Positions 26,101 to 41,100 of a stretch of DNA of 64,000 nucleotides are shown one piece after another. The stretch is from assembly GCF_963576545.1 (NCBI RefSeq), contig NC_083651.1:8925886-8989885 (forward strand), given 5' to 3'. Made by a program: the position numbers and the translations under genes. The first letter of the stretch is position 1; every line of letters begins with the position of its first letter. The notes beneath the pieces are model-generated. The model saw only the letters and a list, made by a program, of their open reading frames with translations. It ran no database searches and was not told where the DNA came from. This DNA is from Limanda limanda. Lineage: Eukaryota; Chordata; Actinopteri; Pleuronectiformes; Pleuronectidae.

Positions 26101-29100
26101 TTTTTCATGGGATTTGTTGACAGCAAACATATTGAGCAAGGAGCAGTCTTAGTGGTTAAGTCGACCCAAACTAATATTGTCAATGGGACTATTCCATTAT
26201 TTGTGTACTGGTAGGGTTGTTGATTAAATAAACAAATAATCAAAAATATTTTAAGAAATTAATTTGACAAAGTATGGCCTGTTTCAGTTTTTTTAAATGG
26301 CTGCTTTTGTCTTGTTTTACGTATTTGTAATATGAATATCTTCTTGGCTTTGTGCTGCAGGTTGGACTAAACATGTCATTTAACTACATTATTTGGGCTG
26401 TGACTAGTTTTGATATTCATATTTTTAGACTTGAAGCTCTCTATATTACTCACAAGGGGCATAGAACATGATCAGGGCGGCAGGATGTTCCTCCAGGAAG
26501 ATGTCAAAGGTCTCATCGGTCAGGTGGAAGACTGCGGAGTCCGTCTCCGACCATGGCACCTCAGGGGTCTTTGGCTGTGGGGGCTGAGGGCTGGAACAGG
26601 AAGGGGAGACCAGAAAGGCCAACAGAGGTCAAGGACATTTAAAAAAATAGCAGACAAATTCCAAACAACAGACAAATTACAGCATGAATCCGACACAGCT
26701 GTAACACAGACACCACCCAAACAAAACCACGCACGCGAAACAGCACTGCCTTATTGACAGCACACAATGGTGCAACGCCAAGAACGAGTGGATACTGAGG
26801 TAAACAAATACAAACTCCCTGCAGTGGTGCGCACATACACACAAGTCATTTAAAAAGACATGCATATTTACTTTGGTCACTTTTAGGGACAAAACATATT
26901 AATTTCCTCCAAACTTAACCCTTGACACTGACACAAAAACCCGGAAATCAGAAATTACGTTTTGCCCCGTTAGGACCGGGCTTTGGTCCCCATAAGGTCT
27001 ACTGGTTCTGACAAGATCAGTGTTTATCCTTGAAAAGGTCCTAAAGAGGTAAAAAAAACAAGTATACACACACAAACCCCCTTATGCAATCTTTTCTCAT
27101 CATCATCATTCTGGACTGAGCCAAGACGCTGAAGCCTCATGAGACTGTAATCTCTTATAAAAACACTGTTAAGAAATGTTGCATCTCCTCCGGATACACA
27201 TCTCTAATCCACATGTCATCTGTAGAATATCTCTCTCTGTAATACAGAGGAGCTCAGCACCAGGGTACATCAGGGACTGAAGCTGCACTCAGGCCTTGAT
27301 CTTTGGTTGCTTTTCTGCAACAGGGTGTGCAGCTTTGTCAAGAAACCAAGCGACTACACCACTTGTGCTGTTCTCCATTATCTGTGAGACACTGTTGGAC
27401 AGGACTGATATGATCACTGAGAATACTGACTCTTCCCCTGATGTCTGTGTCCACTTACTGCCTTGAAACTAGACTCTAGGGTAAAACAGTTAGAATCAGT
27501 TTGACGTATATAAGATGCAAAATGGTTAATTAAAAACCAATGACTAAAACATTTGAATAACGTGGTTTGAGAATAACTGACAGTTGAAAACAAATGAAAA
27601 AAGTGAAATTGATGGGAAAATCATAAAAGCCCAGACAGCTCAATCTGAGAGAAAGAGAAATTTGGGGGAGAGGAGATAAAAATAAAGTCAGAGGCAGCAT
27701 CTCAAATATGAATGCAGCAAATCAGACTGTTCTGGAAAAACCTTTCAACACCGTCTACTTCAAATAACCTTTTCAGCTTTTCTCCATCTGCGGAATCTCC
27801 AGATGAAAAAATCCTCTGACTCGACAAATTGCAGATGTGATGAGGCTTCCAAGAGGAGTCTTTAATCTCTGTACCATAAGGGACTTATTCATTTACATCT
27901 CTGAGGTCAGTGCCGTCATATTTCAATTAGTTTTTCGGGCAGGAGGAAGGATACATGAAGTTAAACAGAAATGTGTGTTTAAATTATACCCCAGTTTTCA
28001 TCTTAAAAATGAAATTTGAGGAGTAATTATACACAGCATAGTCAACATGCAACAATTCTGTCAGCCTGACTGCCTAATTGTCGGCCTGCTAACCACTTTT
28101 AAATTAAACTGCTGGCCCCTGAATAAGCTGAGCAGTTAAAGCTTAGGACTGGGGAGGGAGTTGTTCTGCCTCTGGGCCGGGGAAACTGCTTGAACACATC
28201 CTCTGCCTGTCTCGCTCCGCTTCCTGTGATAGCTGTGAAAGCCCTGCTCTGTGCCCTCTGGCTTCAAACCCTGTGGACAGCCGTGGCTTTCCTGCCAGGC
28301 CCTTAGCACAAGTGGGAAAGGGAGGCGGAGGGGAACGGGAAGCAGGGAGAGCTGAGGTGAGAGAGAGGGAGGGAGGGAGGGAGGGAGTCGCGGGCGGAGA
28401 GAGCGTGAGCCAAGATGAGAAAGAAAAACAAGACATGAGCAGAGCAGGTGTAGATTGATGACACCATGACAAGGTGAGTGAGGGGGAATAGAGGCAGAGA
28501 AAGGCATGATGGCAACTACAGAAAGATAAGGGGATATCTAGGCATGAGTATTGTAACTGTAGTGGCCCTTTTTCTGATTTAAAAAATACAAATTGAGAAT
28601 AAAATCAAATCTCAAATCAATTCTCATGTGTACTTCATATTAATTACAGTTCATTCTTTTTCACAGTTTTGTAGATTAAAATGTGATTAATAAACTAAAC
28701 AAAACAGACATTTTTTACCGCTGAATCCACTCCTTTTCTGGTATGATGTAATATTGAATTCCTGAATGACACTTTAAATGACTAACGATTTCATATTACT
28801 ATGAACGCATCCAAAACAATCAGCAGGCTGATGGTTAATTTAATCGTTAAACCACATTTTTATATTTTAGTTAACTATGTACGAGGGGCTGCAAGCATAA
28901 ATAACAACCTGGGGCAAAGACAGATGAGCGATGAGATGAGCAGAAAATAGATGCTTTATCTGTATCTGATGAAGTTTCGTGACAGACAGACGACAGATTG
29001 CTCATGATTCTGTCAAGACATGCAAGTATGAGCACTGTCAGGTCGGCATCAACTTTACTGAAGTGTAAGCACACTGCTGAATGTTTAGTTTTCGCCATCA

Positions 29101-32100
29101 TTGTCACTAAAAGCAGGGTCTTTGTGTGTGTGTGTGTTTGCTCCAGCCACTAGCACAAAAATGACTCAGCGAGAGAGAGAGTAAAGCATCATTGACTAAT
29201 GTCTTCATCAGAAATGAGTCAGTGAGACAAAATGTGTAAGAAGTACGAATAACAAATAGGAAACGTATTTTCCTAATATCTCCATTGTCGAGAGAAGAAC
29301 GTCAGAGCTAATCAATATTATATCAGTAATAAATTAGCTCCAGCTTTGGTCACCCGTCCTCAGTGATTCCAGACATTCAAAGTGAGATGTACAAGCAGTT
29401 TATTCATCCAAGTAGAGAGAGTATAGTCTGGAAGCTCTGCTTATTTACTTTGGACACAAACATACTGAGTTCAGTGCATGCTAAAGGCAGTTTGAGAGGG
29501 TCAAAGTTATTAGGACCATACTCACTTCTTCATCCAGTCAGCGATATCCTTGGCTGTAGCTCCGTAGTTTTCATAGAGGTGAAGGAATTTCCCTTTCCTG
29601 AAAAACAACAGAGAACAAGGTGATCTCTAAACCATCTGTCAGCAATGGACACAATTATGCTTTAGTACTGATCAAACCTCAAAACACTGCTAATATGGCA
29701 ACTGTCATTTAAAAGCAAACGACAATTTGATACTCAAATGATTATAATCATACATTTTTACTTGAAGGAATATTTTTTCAGAATCCTACTTTTCCTTATT
29801 ATAAGGTCACTACATGTAGGATTTAAAGGTGGGTCTGAGAAGCTTGTTCGTTTGTGGTTACCAGCTGCAACAGTCAGCTTAAATAGAATAAACAGAATAC
29901 ATTTCCCACTTTTTAAGCATAATACATTTTAAATTACACATTGACCCAGATAATGTATGTTTGTGTACCAGCTTAGATCTGGAGCTACGAGGAAGCTAAA
30001 TTGCAACACAAGAATAAAGTGATAAATAACCCAGTCAACATAAGGCCCAATAGCAGAGGAGCGGATAATGCTGCTATGGTGGTTTGTGGTTTATATTGTT
30101 GTTGTTTCACCTTTAAATCAGAGTTGCACTATGGATCCATAGTTGGTGTTGATCAAAGCTGACATGCACCACAACAACCATCTTTCAAAACCTAAAAAGA
30201 GATGGGTCAGACCTTCTGGAAACACAACAGCTCTTAACCAAAAAGAGACGTTTCATGAGGGGGGACAAAAGGCAGGCTTAAACTTCAGCAAGGATTGATA
30301 CTCCCTCCGCTGTCTTGTATTTTTATGACTTAAGCTTAAACATTCATATAAGAAAAGCCAGTAACACGATGTAATGCATTTGAAATTATCTGGAAGCCTC
30401 TCCTCAGCCTTACAAGCTGAAAAGATTCAAAACATCAGCAGATTTTCTTTGTAGAAATGACTATCTGCTCTATTCGCTGTGACTAAATGAAGGCTGGAAA
30501 GCAAATGTGTTGGCTCAGCCCAGCGCAGAAGGATCAGTGTCAGTAGTCCCTGGCTGTGGGCAGCGTGATTGTGCGAATACAGTGTCTGAAGGCGACCGCT
30601 GCTCCAGCTCCAGAGATACACTGTGGACACTATTAAAGGTGATGCGTGAATACACACGCTGGATTCAGAGCTGCAAACTTGCATTTTAAGTGAACTGACT
30701 GCTGTGGCGAAGAGCTGCTGCTTGGAATTCAATCAGTGTGATTTATGACCAACTCTATATTTACTTGCTTTATCTCTGCCACTGCAAAGTACACGAAAAC
30801 CTTGTAAAATCAAGTTGAGGAAATTTGAAATAAATGTAGCTCGCTTGACAGTCTTGAGCATTTTGCTCTTAAAGGACACAGCAAGAACAAAGAAGCTGTT
30901 TCATTTTAAATTGTTTATTTAATTGGTAGAAAGTCGACGTGCAGTGCAGTTACGTTGGGCAGGAGGGTTCTTAATCTGCAGGACAGTAAAGGTAAAAGAC
31001 CTTGAATACCGGGTCTTACGGCGGGTGCAGCGGTGAGATAACTCCGGCGGCGTTGATGCTGATTTACCCTTCAGTGATTAGCTGCCGTTTATCAGTGAGG
31101 GGCTCATTACTGAAGCCAATGGGCTCAGATAGTCGTTAGCTTGCCCTGCACTGACACTGATGCGCTCCCAGCTAACAGACTGGCTCTGGCTCAGCTACAC
31201 ACGACTGCAATGCAGTGCAGTGCACGGAATGTGTGCTCACATTCACACAATACACACACACACACACACACACAGGCGGAACTGCACACACACCGACTAA
31301 CCACAGAGGCACTTAATCAGTCCCGGTCTAATTAAAAGGCCAGACTGGAGTGTTTAATGTGAAAATGGGGTTGATAAAGCCGGTTCAGGAGGAATAAGAA
31401 GCAGACAACAGAGATAAGCAGCTACACAGCGCACACTTAACAACACTGTGAATATGAGCACAGTGCAGGGGTGCTGTTGCTGAGGGGGGTCTGCTTTAAC
31501 AAACACCATCAGTCACACTCCCAGCCTCTACTGTGCATATGGCTACAAGCTAAGTGTGCATGGAGTCTGTACGCATATTTAAACTTAACAGCAAACTGAA
31601 GCGATCAGATTACCAACAGCAGAGATATCCTCCAAATGCTCAAATAGAAATGCAGCTGCCAAGTGCTACATCAATGTCGCATGTGACCATAAGGGGGTTC
31701 TTTAGGATGGAGAAAACTTTGGTGCTGTGAATGAAAGGCCTTTACTTAGTCAGACGCATTATGAAGTAAAACTGCTGACTCGTTTTGAGTTGTTAAGCAG
31801 ACAACAGCTCTGTGTGCACAAAATGCATCCTCTCCAATTGTTTCAATGGGGCAGCTGTACAGGCACAGCTGGTTCCTAAGGTAGAGGGCTCTGGTGAAAA
31901 TAACAGGGTCCTTAAGTAGGAAGTTAAACTTTGCTAACAATTTAAAGTGTCGTCTCAGACAAAGCACTGCAATGGCCAGTCTAAAATACTCATTATGTGG
32001 TAAGATATTCTTATATTTCTGTTTTTTCCCATTAAAGACTAAGAAAAATGCAGTTTATTAAAACCGAGAAGCTGGAACCAGGAACTTTTTAAAAAAGTGA

Positions 32101-35100
32101 ATTCCTTGAACAATCAATTATCAAAATACTATAGGTGCTTATGTCAACAAGTTGTCTCAGCTCTACTTAAAGCCAACTATACAGGCCCAGCTGTGTGTTT
32201 ATCTCCTCTGATGATGGCACCGAGCTGCTACAAGAAACCTTGCCTCTCTCCTGTGAGTTTACTTTTTCAAAGGGAGTGCCAGAGGATCTCAAAGCTCATC
32301 AGAAACTTTCTTCTTTCCACCTGTTAGAAGTGAGTTCTGAACCTTGACGGTCATCTTTACAGGCTTCTAGTCGGCTGCCATCATGTCAGCTGGTGTTCAA
32401 GAGGCCTGGACTGCAGTTCCTGTTTGAAGTTAGCCACTCTCATGTTGCGAGCCTTGGATGAGAGGAATGAGCCTAAAGTGAGACGGATGATAGGACTCGA
32501 CTCACTCAAAGTAGCAGAAGGTCGGGTAGCCTTTGACGTTGTACTCTTGCTTGAGGGCATCAAACTCAGCCGGGTGCACATTCATCCCCGCCAGTATCTT
32601 AAAAAACAAAACAAAGAGGAAAAAGGAGAATGGGTTGTCAGGGAGGTAAAGATATAATGGAGGACACACAACAAAGGGAAAGGACATTCAACATCAAAAC
32701 AGATTTGTCTTCATCAATGGGCTCTAGTTTAAAAAGATTGATTATTCAAAGTTTGAAAACTATGAAAACAGAAAGATTTAATTTTTCACTCTGACTGAAC
32801 ATAGAGAGATAGGCAGCAAGAAAACATCAAGTGTTTTACTTGTAGAAAAGAGATTTTCTTTAAAGAGAATAAACTCTTTTGCATTAGGGCATTCACTGCA
32901 CTGTCCAGTGATGTGAGAAAATGATGGGAAGTTTTATTGAGATGCGATGATTCAGTCCTAAAATTACATCCTGAGTAAGAGTCGGCCTCAGATACAGTTA
33001 CAGCTAGCGGCGCTGACAGACTTAACAATGAAAAATCCAATACTTGCACCGGAGCTTGTGGGGGAGTAAATGATGACTACATGGAGATATTCTTCTACGT
33101 TGACATTGCTTTGATATAAATCTAGCAACTACAACTTTGCAGGATTCCTCTAAAAGAACATTGTACATCACCCTGTTCATGACAAAAATATCTCAAAGCA
33201 CGTCCATGATTCATAACAAGCTCTCTGTGCCTTCTCCACCTATTTCAAATTGACAGTGTACTTCAACAATATCCCTGTTATGTAATATGTCCAAGTTAAA
33301 GACAATACAGCATAAACCACAACAAATAAAAACACAAATGATAGAATCAAAGCCACCCCCAATATAAAGTTGTGAGAACGGTTTCATCCTGGCAAGACAC
33401 AAAACCTTCAGAAATCATCTCTACACCTTCCTCAATCCATAAAAGTGAGGCGAGAAATGTGCTCACAAGTTTACAGCTTGGCTGACTCAGTATTCCGACC
33501 TTTCACGGCTCAGCTGCACTGTTAATCTCTGAAGTAACAGTCATATGCCCAAAAACTTGCACACACACACACGCACGCACACTTTGTATTCCAGCAATCA
33601 TAACCATTGTCTTATAGTCAAAACAAACATGCAGACGTCTTCTGGTGATTGAGGAGAAGTCTTTATGAGCACAAAAGATTTGTTTCACGAGATGATCACA
33701 GGCCTTTGGATGCTTTTGTGTAGTGCTGTTAGAATCTATTTCAACAGCTGGGAACTGAGCATGACCTCACACACCAGCCCCATCAGGTTTGCTTGCTATT
33801 GTAATATAGCCTGTCTGCAAACTAACAACACAGGCCGTTACAAACCCATGAGACCAGGCAGCGGATGAAAATGTGACGAAAACAAGAAAAGTTCGGGAGT
33901 AGACACAAAGTCCGGGCAGACTACACTGACATTTAATCTATATGTAGGTTGTAAACTGCAGCTGGAAGGATCTTAGCCCTTAAATGTGGCTGCAGGGACC
34001 AGGTGAAAAACCAAACTCATTTAATGTGGACACCGATTATAGATCTCTTCAATACTATAAAGCACCAAATTCATTAAAGCCAGGTTGCTGGGGAAGATTG
34101 GTGGACTTTTGAAAGAACTAGTGCAATAGCTCTGGTATGTCGATGCAAACCAAAACACAGATTAAGTATAAATATCTGGTCCAGCAGAAAGAGGACCAGG
34201 GCTTCTGCATTGCCTCAAAAGTCCACCTGAGTTATTATTATCCTGCTGAATCAAAAAATATGGCCCACGAGTTGCTGGGGTGTTTGACTTGTGAGACGTT
34301 TTGGAGGAAATACAAGCAAGGATAGCTTTCATTTAGGATCAGGCTGTCAGACTCCTGTACTTTGCCAAATAACCACCGAGGCATTAAATGCTGACCATCT
34401 CATCTAATCTGCTTCACGTCTACGAACGACAGAGAAGTTATTGCAATGTGAACGTTGACCATGGGTCAAAGATGAAGATTCATTAGACTTACATATTTTC
34501 CTTTTGTTTCTGTGGCTGCTTGCTGGAAGATGGGCTGCATTCTCTTACATACGCCACACCCTGCAATCAAAAAGACAGTGCACAGATGTTATCACATAAG
34601 AGCCAAGTGGTAACAAAGACTTGCGTCAATACGACTTTTAAAGGATTTTCCTATCCGCTTTAGAATAGAATAATAGAATAAGAGACAAGACAATTAACCC
34701 TCGTTCTCTAAATGTTGTTGAGACAATCAGTCGGCTGGCACTTGGCAGTTATTGATCAGTTAATTGTTTAACTGTAAATTGTTTAAGCCGTTGGAAAATG
34801 TCACTGGATGTCTCCAGTTTAACAGTTGGGAGGATAAGCTGTTTATTATTCTGCTTTAAATAATTGTGAATGGAATGTTGATCGAACACAACAAGCAATT
34901 CAAACAGGTTCAACTTTGAGCTTTGGTTAAAGATGATGTGCTATTGCAACAATTTCTTGGAAAAGAGAATGATAAGTCAGTAATCAAAATAGTCATTGTC
35001 TGAAGTCCTATCCCTGATGATAAATGCTGTGCAGTATATTCAAAGACCACAGTGTGTTGCCAGGTACAATGAATATAGCCTCATCACAATATCGTGTAGA

Positions 35101-38100
35101 ACTACCAGATATAACCCAGTTTATGATCTTATTCAAATGCTGTACACTCTCTCTTCAAATGAGGCATCTTATTGCATATTTTCTCAACATAACACTCAAA
35201 TCAGTCTATCAGCTACTGTGATAATAAAGAGAGACTCACAGGGAGCGTAGAACATCATGAGGATCGGCCTTTCCTCTTTCTTCAGCAGCTTCCTGAAGTC
35301 CTTAAAAAGAGAAAGAGAGAATGCGGAAGAACATGAAAGAGATATTTTATTATTTATGAACAAAATATATTTGCACTTCATTAAAATGAAGGAAAGAAAC
35401 ATTGCTACTCTTGACTAAAGCCCAGTGACAAAGATGACTACAAAGAGCTTGATTCCTCAGACAGCTCGCTGCAGGGTATGTCTTAGTTTTATACAGAGCT
35501 TTAAAATAACTGAGCGCACCTCCATATTTGTTTTTATTTAATGAAAAGATAAAAGAAAACTACAAACGCATAAACATAAAATATATAGATAACAAACAAA
35601 AATCCCTGAGGAATAAAATCACAGACACAACCCATGCAGCCCATCACCTGGATCCAGGCCCCGAATTTGAATAGAATATCATCGTGAAAGGTTTTCTGAG
35701 GTTTATTGAGAGTGGAAACCAAACCTCTACCACTGATTCCATCGCTACATGGACTCGAGCCATGTCCGGATACGTCAGAAGCACAGCAAGAGAAGAGAGG
35801 GAGTTGGGAGGCTTACGACACGTGGCAACACATGATTAATCAAAATGAGGCCCTCATTTGAAGAGTAAAGTGTAATGGGCTTGATTTCAAACGCCTTTGA
35901 GAGGTTAGAGGCCACCGTCTTTCAGAATCCGAACACTACTGCACACACACAGAACATACAGGAATAACTACAAATTGCTGTCATGGGAGAACGAACACAT
36001 AGGGTCAGCAGGACCCCTCCCTCTTTGCTTCAATTGTTTCTCAACTGTTAAGTAGACTTTAAAATTTAAAATTCTCATGACAGCTGGTAAACCAGCCCCC
36101 ATACCAGATTTGACTCCTCATCACCTCCTTTATGAGCTCAGCTACTTCCTAAAAAACCCACATTCAGCAGAATCGTTTGTTGACACGTTCAACAAGCCTC
36201 CAGGCACGAGTAGATGGGCAGGTAAAAACAGACAGGAGTGCTGCTCATTAAACTAAAGGGCCTTCAAAATGCAGTACATCTATCATTTATGAGTGTCTGA
36301 GCTTGTCAGGCTGTAGGTGAATGTGTTGGGGAGGTTTGAAACAAGCACCATGATTTGACCCTGCTGCATGAGAGCTGTCTTAAGATATACTTTGGGTGGA
36401 AGGAGAGTTTTGATTAACTATACTCAGTGCGGCCCTTAGATGATAAAGCCCGGATACGTTGCTTTTTTTTGCAGGGTTTTGTGTAGCCGGTGTGGACAGG
36501 TTGCTGTGTCAGCCTCGCTGATTCAACCCTCAACAGGACAGATGAGGAGAGGTGGATCCTGCATCGCATTAACTGCTATCTCGCTGTGTTGTCTTCTAAT
36601 TACAGAGAAGGTGAGGCTGGGCGTAAACTGTACGACTTTAGAAATGTTGTTTGTTGCGATATCTGGGAACATACTGAAAGGACTAATCATCTGGCCACGA
36701 TTGGACTGCTACACACTGTATGTCGCTGTTAGCTCCTCTGGACCCGTCTTTATTGTCAAAGAAGAAGGCGAAGAAGGAAATGTTTGCTAACAGTGACAAC
36801 AAGGGACAAACGTGCTGCTTTGTATGAGCCATTCTGTGTACCAAAACGTCACTGACACACCAAAAAGGAGGTGCTGGCAAACATGGACTAGCTTGCACAC
36901 TGATCGCTAGCTTCACTGACTACTAGAACCCCTTTCTCTCCCCATTTTAGTTTTTCTTTTTCAGTGTGTTTTGCCATTTCCCGCAGAAAAAGTGAGAAAA
37001 AAAAGATGCAGAGTTTGCGGAATAGACTCATCAGAAATTCATCTGTCCATCCAAAATGGTCAGGAGCCTCCAACTCTAAAGTAAGACCGGATTCTCTGAT
37101 ATGAAGTGTCAGACAAGTTAAAATTGCGCATTTTTTAACATCGTGCATGACGTCTTTAAATGAATCATGCAGGGGACTATTTTTTTAATTTTTGCCAAAG
37201 CCCAAAAAGTTGCTTTGGTCTGTACTTACTTTCTCCGTCTCTATGTGGACGATATCTTTTGCCTCAGGGTTCTCCTCCCACAGTGGGGGCCCTGATGGGT
37301 CTTTCAGGAACGAAACCATGGACTGAAAAAGTGAAAGAAAAACAACAGAGAATCTTATCAAAGGCAACTCTTATGTTAATTATACTGGGAGAAATGATGA
37401 TGGCAGTTGATGATTTACAGGTTTGTTGAAGAAGTCACTCAGTGCCAGATGGAAGCTCATCTTTACCAACGTGTTTGCTCACCCATGATGTGTGAGAGCT
37501 ATTTCAGGACCTGCAAGTGTCTGTTAATGGGCTCGGTAATGTGCCCTGTAAATATGTTGAACAATATGTCTGCAGAGGCTGGAGATGTTTCATTATGGCA
37601 GCAGTAAAACAATGACACTGTGCACAAAGCTGAAATATTTAATGAATAGGACGTTAATGCTGAGATTACTCTGAAATGGTTTGAACTGAGACTTTGAGTG
37701 TGTTATTATTTTAGAGGCCTTTCTAACTGTCAGAAAATGAATAGGGTTGAACACAGTAGAAAAATAGAAAAGAGCAACAGCTGTTAAATTTCCTTATGAT
37801 GAGTTTCTCCAAAACAAGTAAAGTCCAACAGTAAAAAGTCATACTACATGTTATCAATCTGTTTTTCATTTTTAAGTCACAAATCGATTTAGGAATTTTA
37901 AATCACAAGACGACAATTCTGTAGCTATTTTAAGTAGGAATACTGTCGAAGTAAGAATAACTTTATAATAACATGTCTGCAGAGTGAATTACCTCAGCAT
38001 ACAAGTCTGTATCTGTTCTTTTTATACAACATCAAACACGTCAGCGGCAGCCATTGTGGTTGTTAATGAAAAAGCATTTTGCAGCGATCCTGTCTGACGC

Positions 38101-41100
38101 CCCTCTGTCAGGCATTGCATCATCCCACCTCAGTTGAGAAAGATGAGATGTTATACGTCTTTGGTTTACAGCTGCGAATCAGCTTTTCAGATTTGTAACC
38201 CATTTACTTTTGGTTAAATTTTCCTGAACAGTTACAAGCTAGGTTCACAAACCCGCACAGAATCTGTTCCATGTTGCTGGAGAAGGAGAGAACCTAAAGA
38301 TCAAGCAGCCAGAACGCTGTATCAGACTCTGTGAAGACAATCTAAAAACAGACAGAACCACTGTGGTGCACCTCAGCTGAAAATGCATACAGAGAGACTG
38401 CAGGGTTAAGTTGAGCACTGACCTTGAAGGTAGCAGGCCTGTTGTACTCAATGTGAAACGTCCCGTCTCTGCAAGACAAACCAGACACATTGCTCACAAC
38501 AGCAGGAGTACATAACAGTGAATAGCATGGCTCTTAAGCTGCAAACATTGTATTACTTTCCAAAAAGCAGTGGAGTGTGTGGAAATGTGTCTGACAGCCA
38601 GCTGAGTTTCTGGCTACTCACTTGTAATGTAGCAGGTCCGCTCCGGCACGTTTGGAGCTTGGGTCCACCTTCACTTTCTTACAGAGCTTACGACCCTCTA
38701 AATCGCTAAAAAAGATTAAAAACAGAGATACACAAGAGATTACTAAAGGAACTGTAAAAATCTTGTACAAATCTTAACCAAATACATACTTAATTATCAA
38801 TTATTACTCAATGAATTATTGAAATTGGTAAAACATTAAACCTTGTTTATTTTGTCCTTTTTCCAAAGTCCTGCCTTATTTACATCTCATTTAAACGCTC
38901 CTCGATGATGGTGTAGATGTCTGCCTACGGCAAATTTTCTGTCTGGGCTAAATTTTGTTTTCATCATTACATAATAAACATAATTACATAATTTCCACTC
39001 TGTTCAATAACTAGTTATTAAATTCCTTGTATTGCTACTTCTATTCATATATTCAGTGTTTGTATTATGTACTTAATCATGTTTAAAAACATGCTTTGCC
39101 AGCAGGTTTTATTTTGGTCACAATGAATTTAGAAAGGAAAACGTATGCTGCATGAAGACAAAGTGCATTACCATCCCCTCAGATCAGTCTAATCACGTGT
39201 ACGGTGTTGTATAAATATAAACAGGGCTCCCGGCTCCATTTATTAGTTGCTCCGGTATGCATACACAAACATATGCAATGGGAATACAATGTTGATTACA
39301 ACCTAAACCGACAGGGTGTCAGTACACAAAAGCCCTCTGTTGGGTAGGGGCTCATTTATGTAATTGAAAGAGGGCTGTAGTTGGAAAGGAAATAAATATG
39401 CATCCAGCCACCTACACATATTTCACACTCAATACAATGAGGCACTATCAGCAGCATGAAGCACTGTTCCTCTTCTGTTGTACAGAAGCACAGTAAATAT
39501 GTATTTATTTGAGTAAGATTATGGAGAGAGAGCCTTAAACTAGCAAATTCTAAGAGGTGGAATTCAATTATGGCCCCACAGAGAACAGAATATATGTCCA
39601 GTGTAGTTTTGCATTATGTGAGGGAAGGTAAATCTGTGAGCACACGTATGGACGGACAATATTTTAAGCGATTGCTGTGTATTTAATGCCATAAACTGCT
39701 GACTCATGAAGGCAGATGGCACCGGTCAGGGCACACCAGGAGCAGATGTGACCTCGACACTTATTGGGACATGATGTGCAGTCATCCAATTCAAAACCAG
39801 GCTGCTGCTCCCAATCCCTGAAACACGGCCACAAGTAACACAGTGCACTCACATACAGAGGATCTCAAAACTATCATGTCAAGGGAAACTTAGTAATCAT
39901 TCGATAAAGGATCCTTGTTATTCTATCAAAATGATTTTTGTTCGTTAGACGTCAAGGCAACTTTGCATGTGTTCTATAATTTGACTGACAACACCAAGCC
40001 TGAAGAAAATCAAAAGCCAAATACACAATATGGAGCAAACAATATTGTGAGAAACTCCCATCCTTCCTTCATTTGCACATTTTCATTCCAATGTTGACCA
40101 ACATCTTTAATTTTATGAGTCACTTGATCAAAAATTGCTTACACTTTTTACCTCTCTTGAAAGTAATTAACCATCAAATGTACCAAACAATTTCTGGTTC
40201 CAGTTTCTCAAATGTGAGTTGTTGCTGCCGTTCTGTGTTTGTGATTGTAAATGAAAGATCTGCTGGTATTTTAAAACCAACCAATCTCAAAGACAACATC
40301 TATGATTGGGAAAAATCTGTCGGGATATGATTCTTCATACAAGATTGATTAATCAAAAGTTGAAATAACCAGAAGTTAACACTTGAACAAACAGTAGTGA
40401 TGCCCTGACGGTCATTTTCTGCTATTGATCTAGTTCTGCCAATAGTCCCAAAAAATTGCAAATTTGCAAATATACAGCTATTCCTCAACGATATAACTGG
40501 ATCAGAGCTAGTTTCAGTGGACGTATGTGCTCTCTAGTTGGTTCTTTTTCCAACACTTTATTTACTTTTATATGAAACTACTTCAGACAGCTGCAAACTT
40601 ATTGGCACTGTGCTTGTGAAACCAATACATGTTCATGTTCAAATGTCTCTGACAAGATATATTGAACTACAATGCATTTTCAGTGGGCACAATGTTCTTG
40701 TATAATGTTAATAACTGACCTGAGATGTGCAGTGCTGAGATCAAATATCACCAGGTAATGTTAAATGGAATGTTTAGAATGAATGAATGGGCCACATGCT
40801 CGGGTACGGGCAAATAGTTCACCCTCTTAGTCATTTGATCATACGTGCAGAGTTTTCAGACTCAGCTGAAAAAGAATGTAACCCATTATGTTTCTGAAGT
40901 TCTGAGATTGTAAAGAGACCAATGACAAAGAAGCCATTTTCAGTCACATACAAATGGAACTTAGGCTGAGTCACTCCCTAACGGTCAGTCCAGAAAGAAT
41001 AAAGGCCATAAAAGGCCTGTCTACCGGATGAACACAACTGCTGAGAACTCGTCTGTAGAGCAACGTCAGTTGATGAGTCAGTGCCGAAGCGCAAACGCCC

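Larger units (their letters stand above)
20911..26453 (-). other. pdia5 intron 11
   Basis: 5543 bp. Holds two TG arrays, a G-rich tract, a possible LINE fragment and a strong hairpin, listed separately. Confidence 0.85.
26591..29525 (-). other. pdia5 intron 10
   Basis: 2935 bp. Contains an interspersed repeat (26930-27090) and a GGGA array (28367-28387) within a purine-rich patch at 28310-28440. Confidence 0.85.

Noticed and set aside
28136..28515. Overlapping 70-123 codon minus-strand frames
   Set aside because: Translation of a purine-rich/GGGA patch gives Ser/Pro/Leu low-complexity sequence in three frames.
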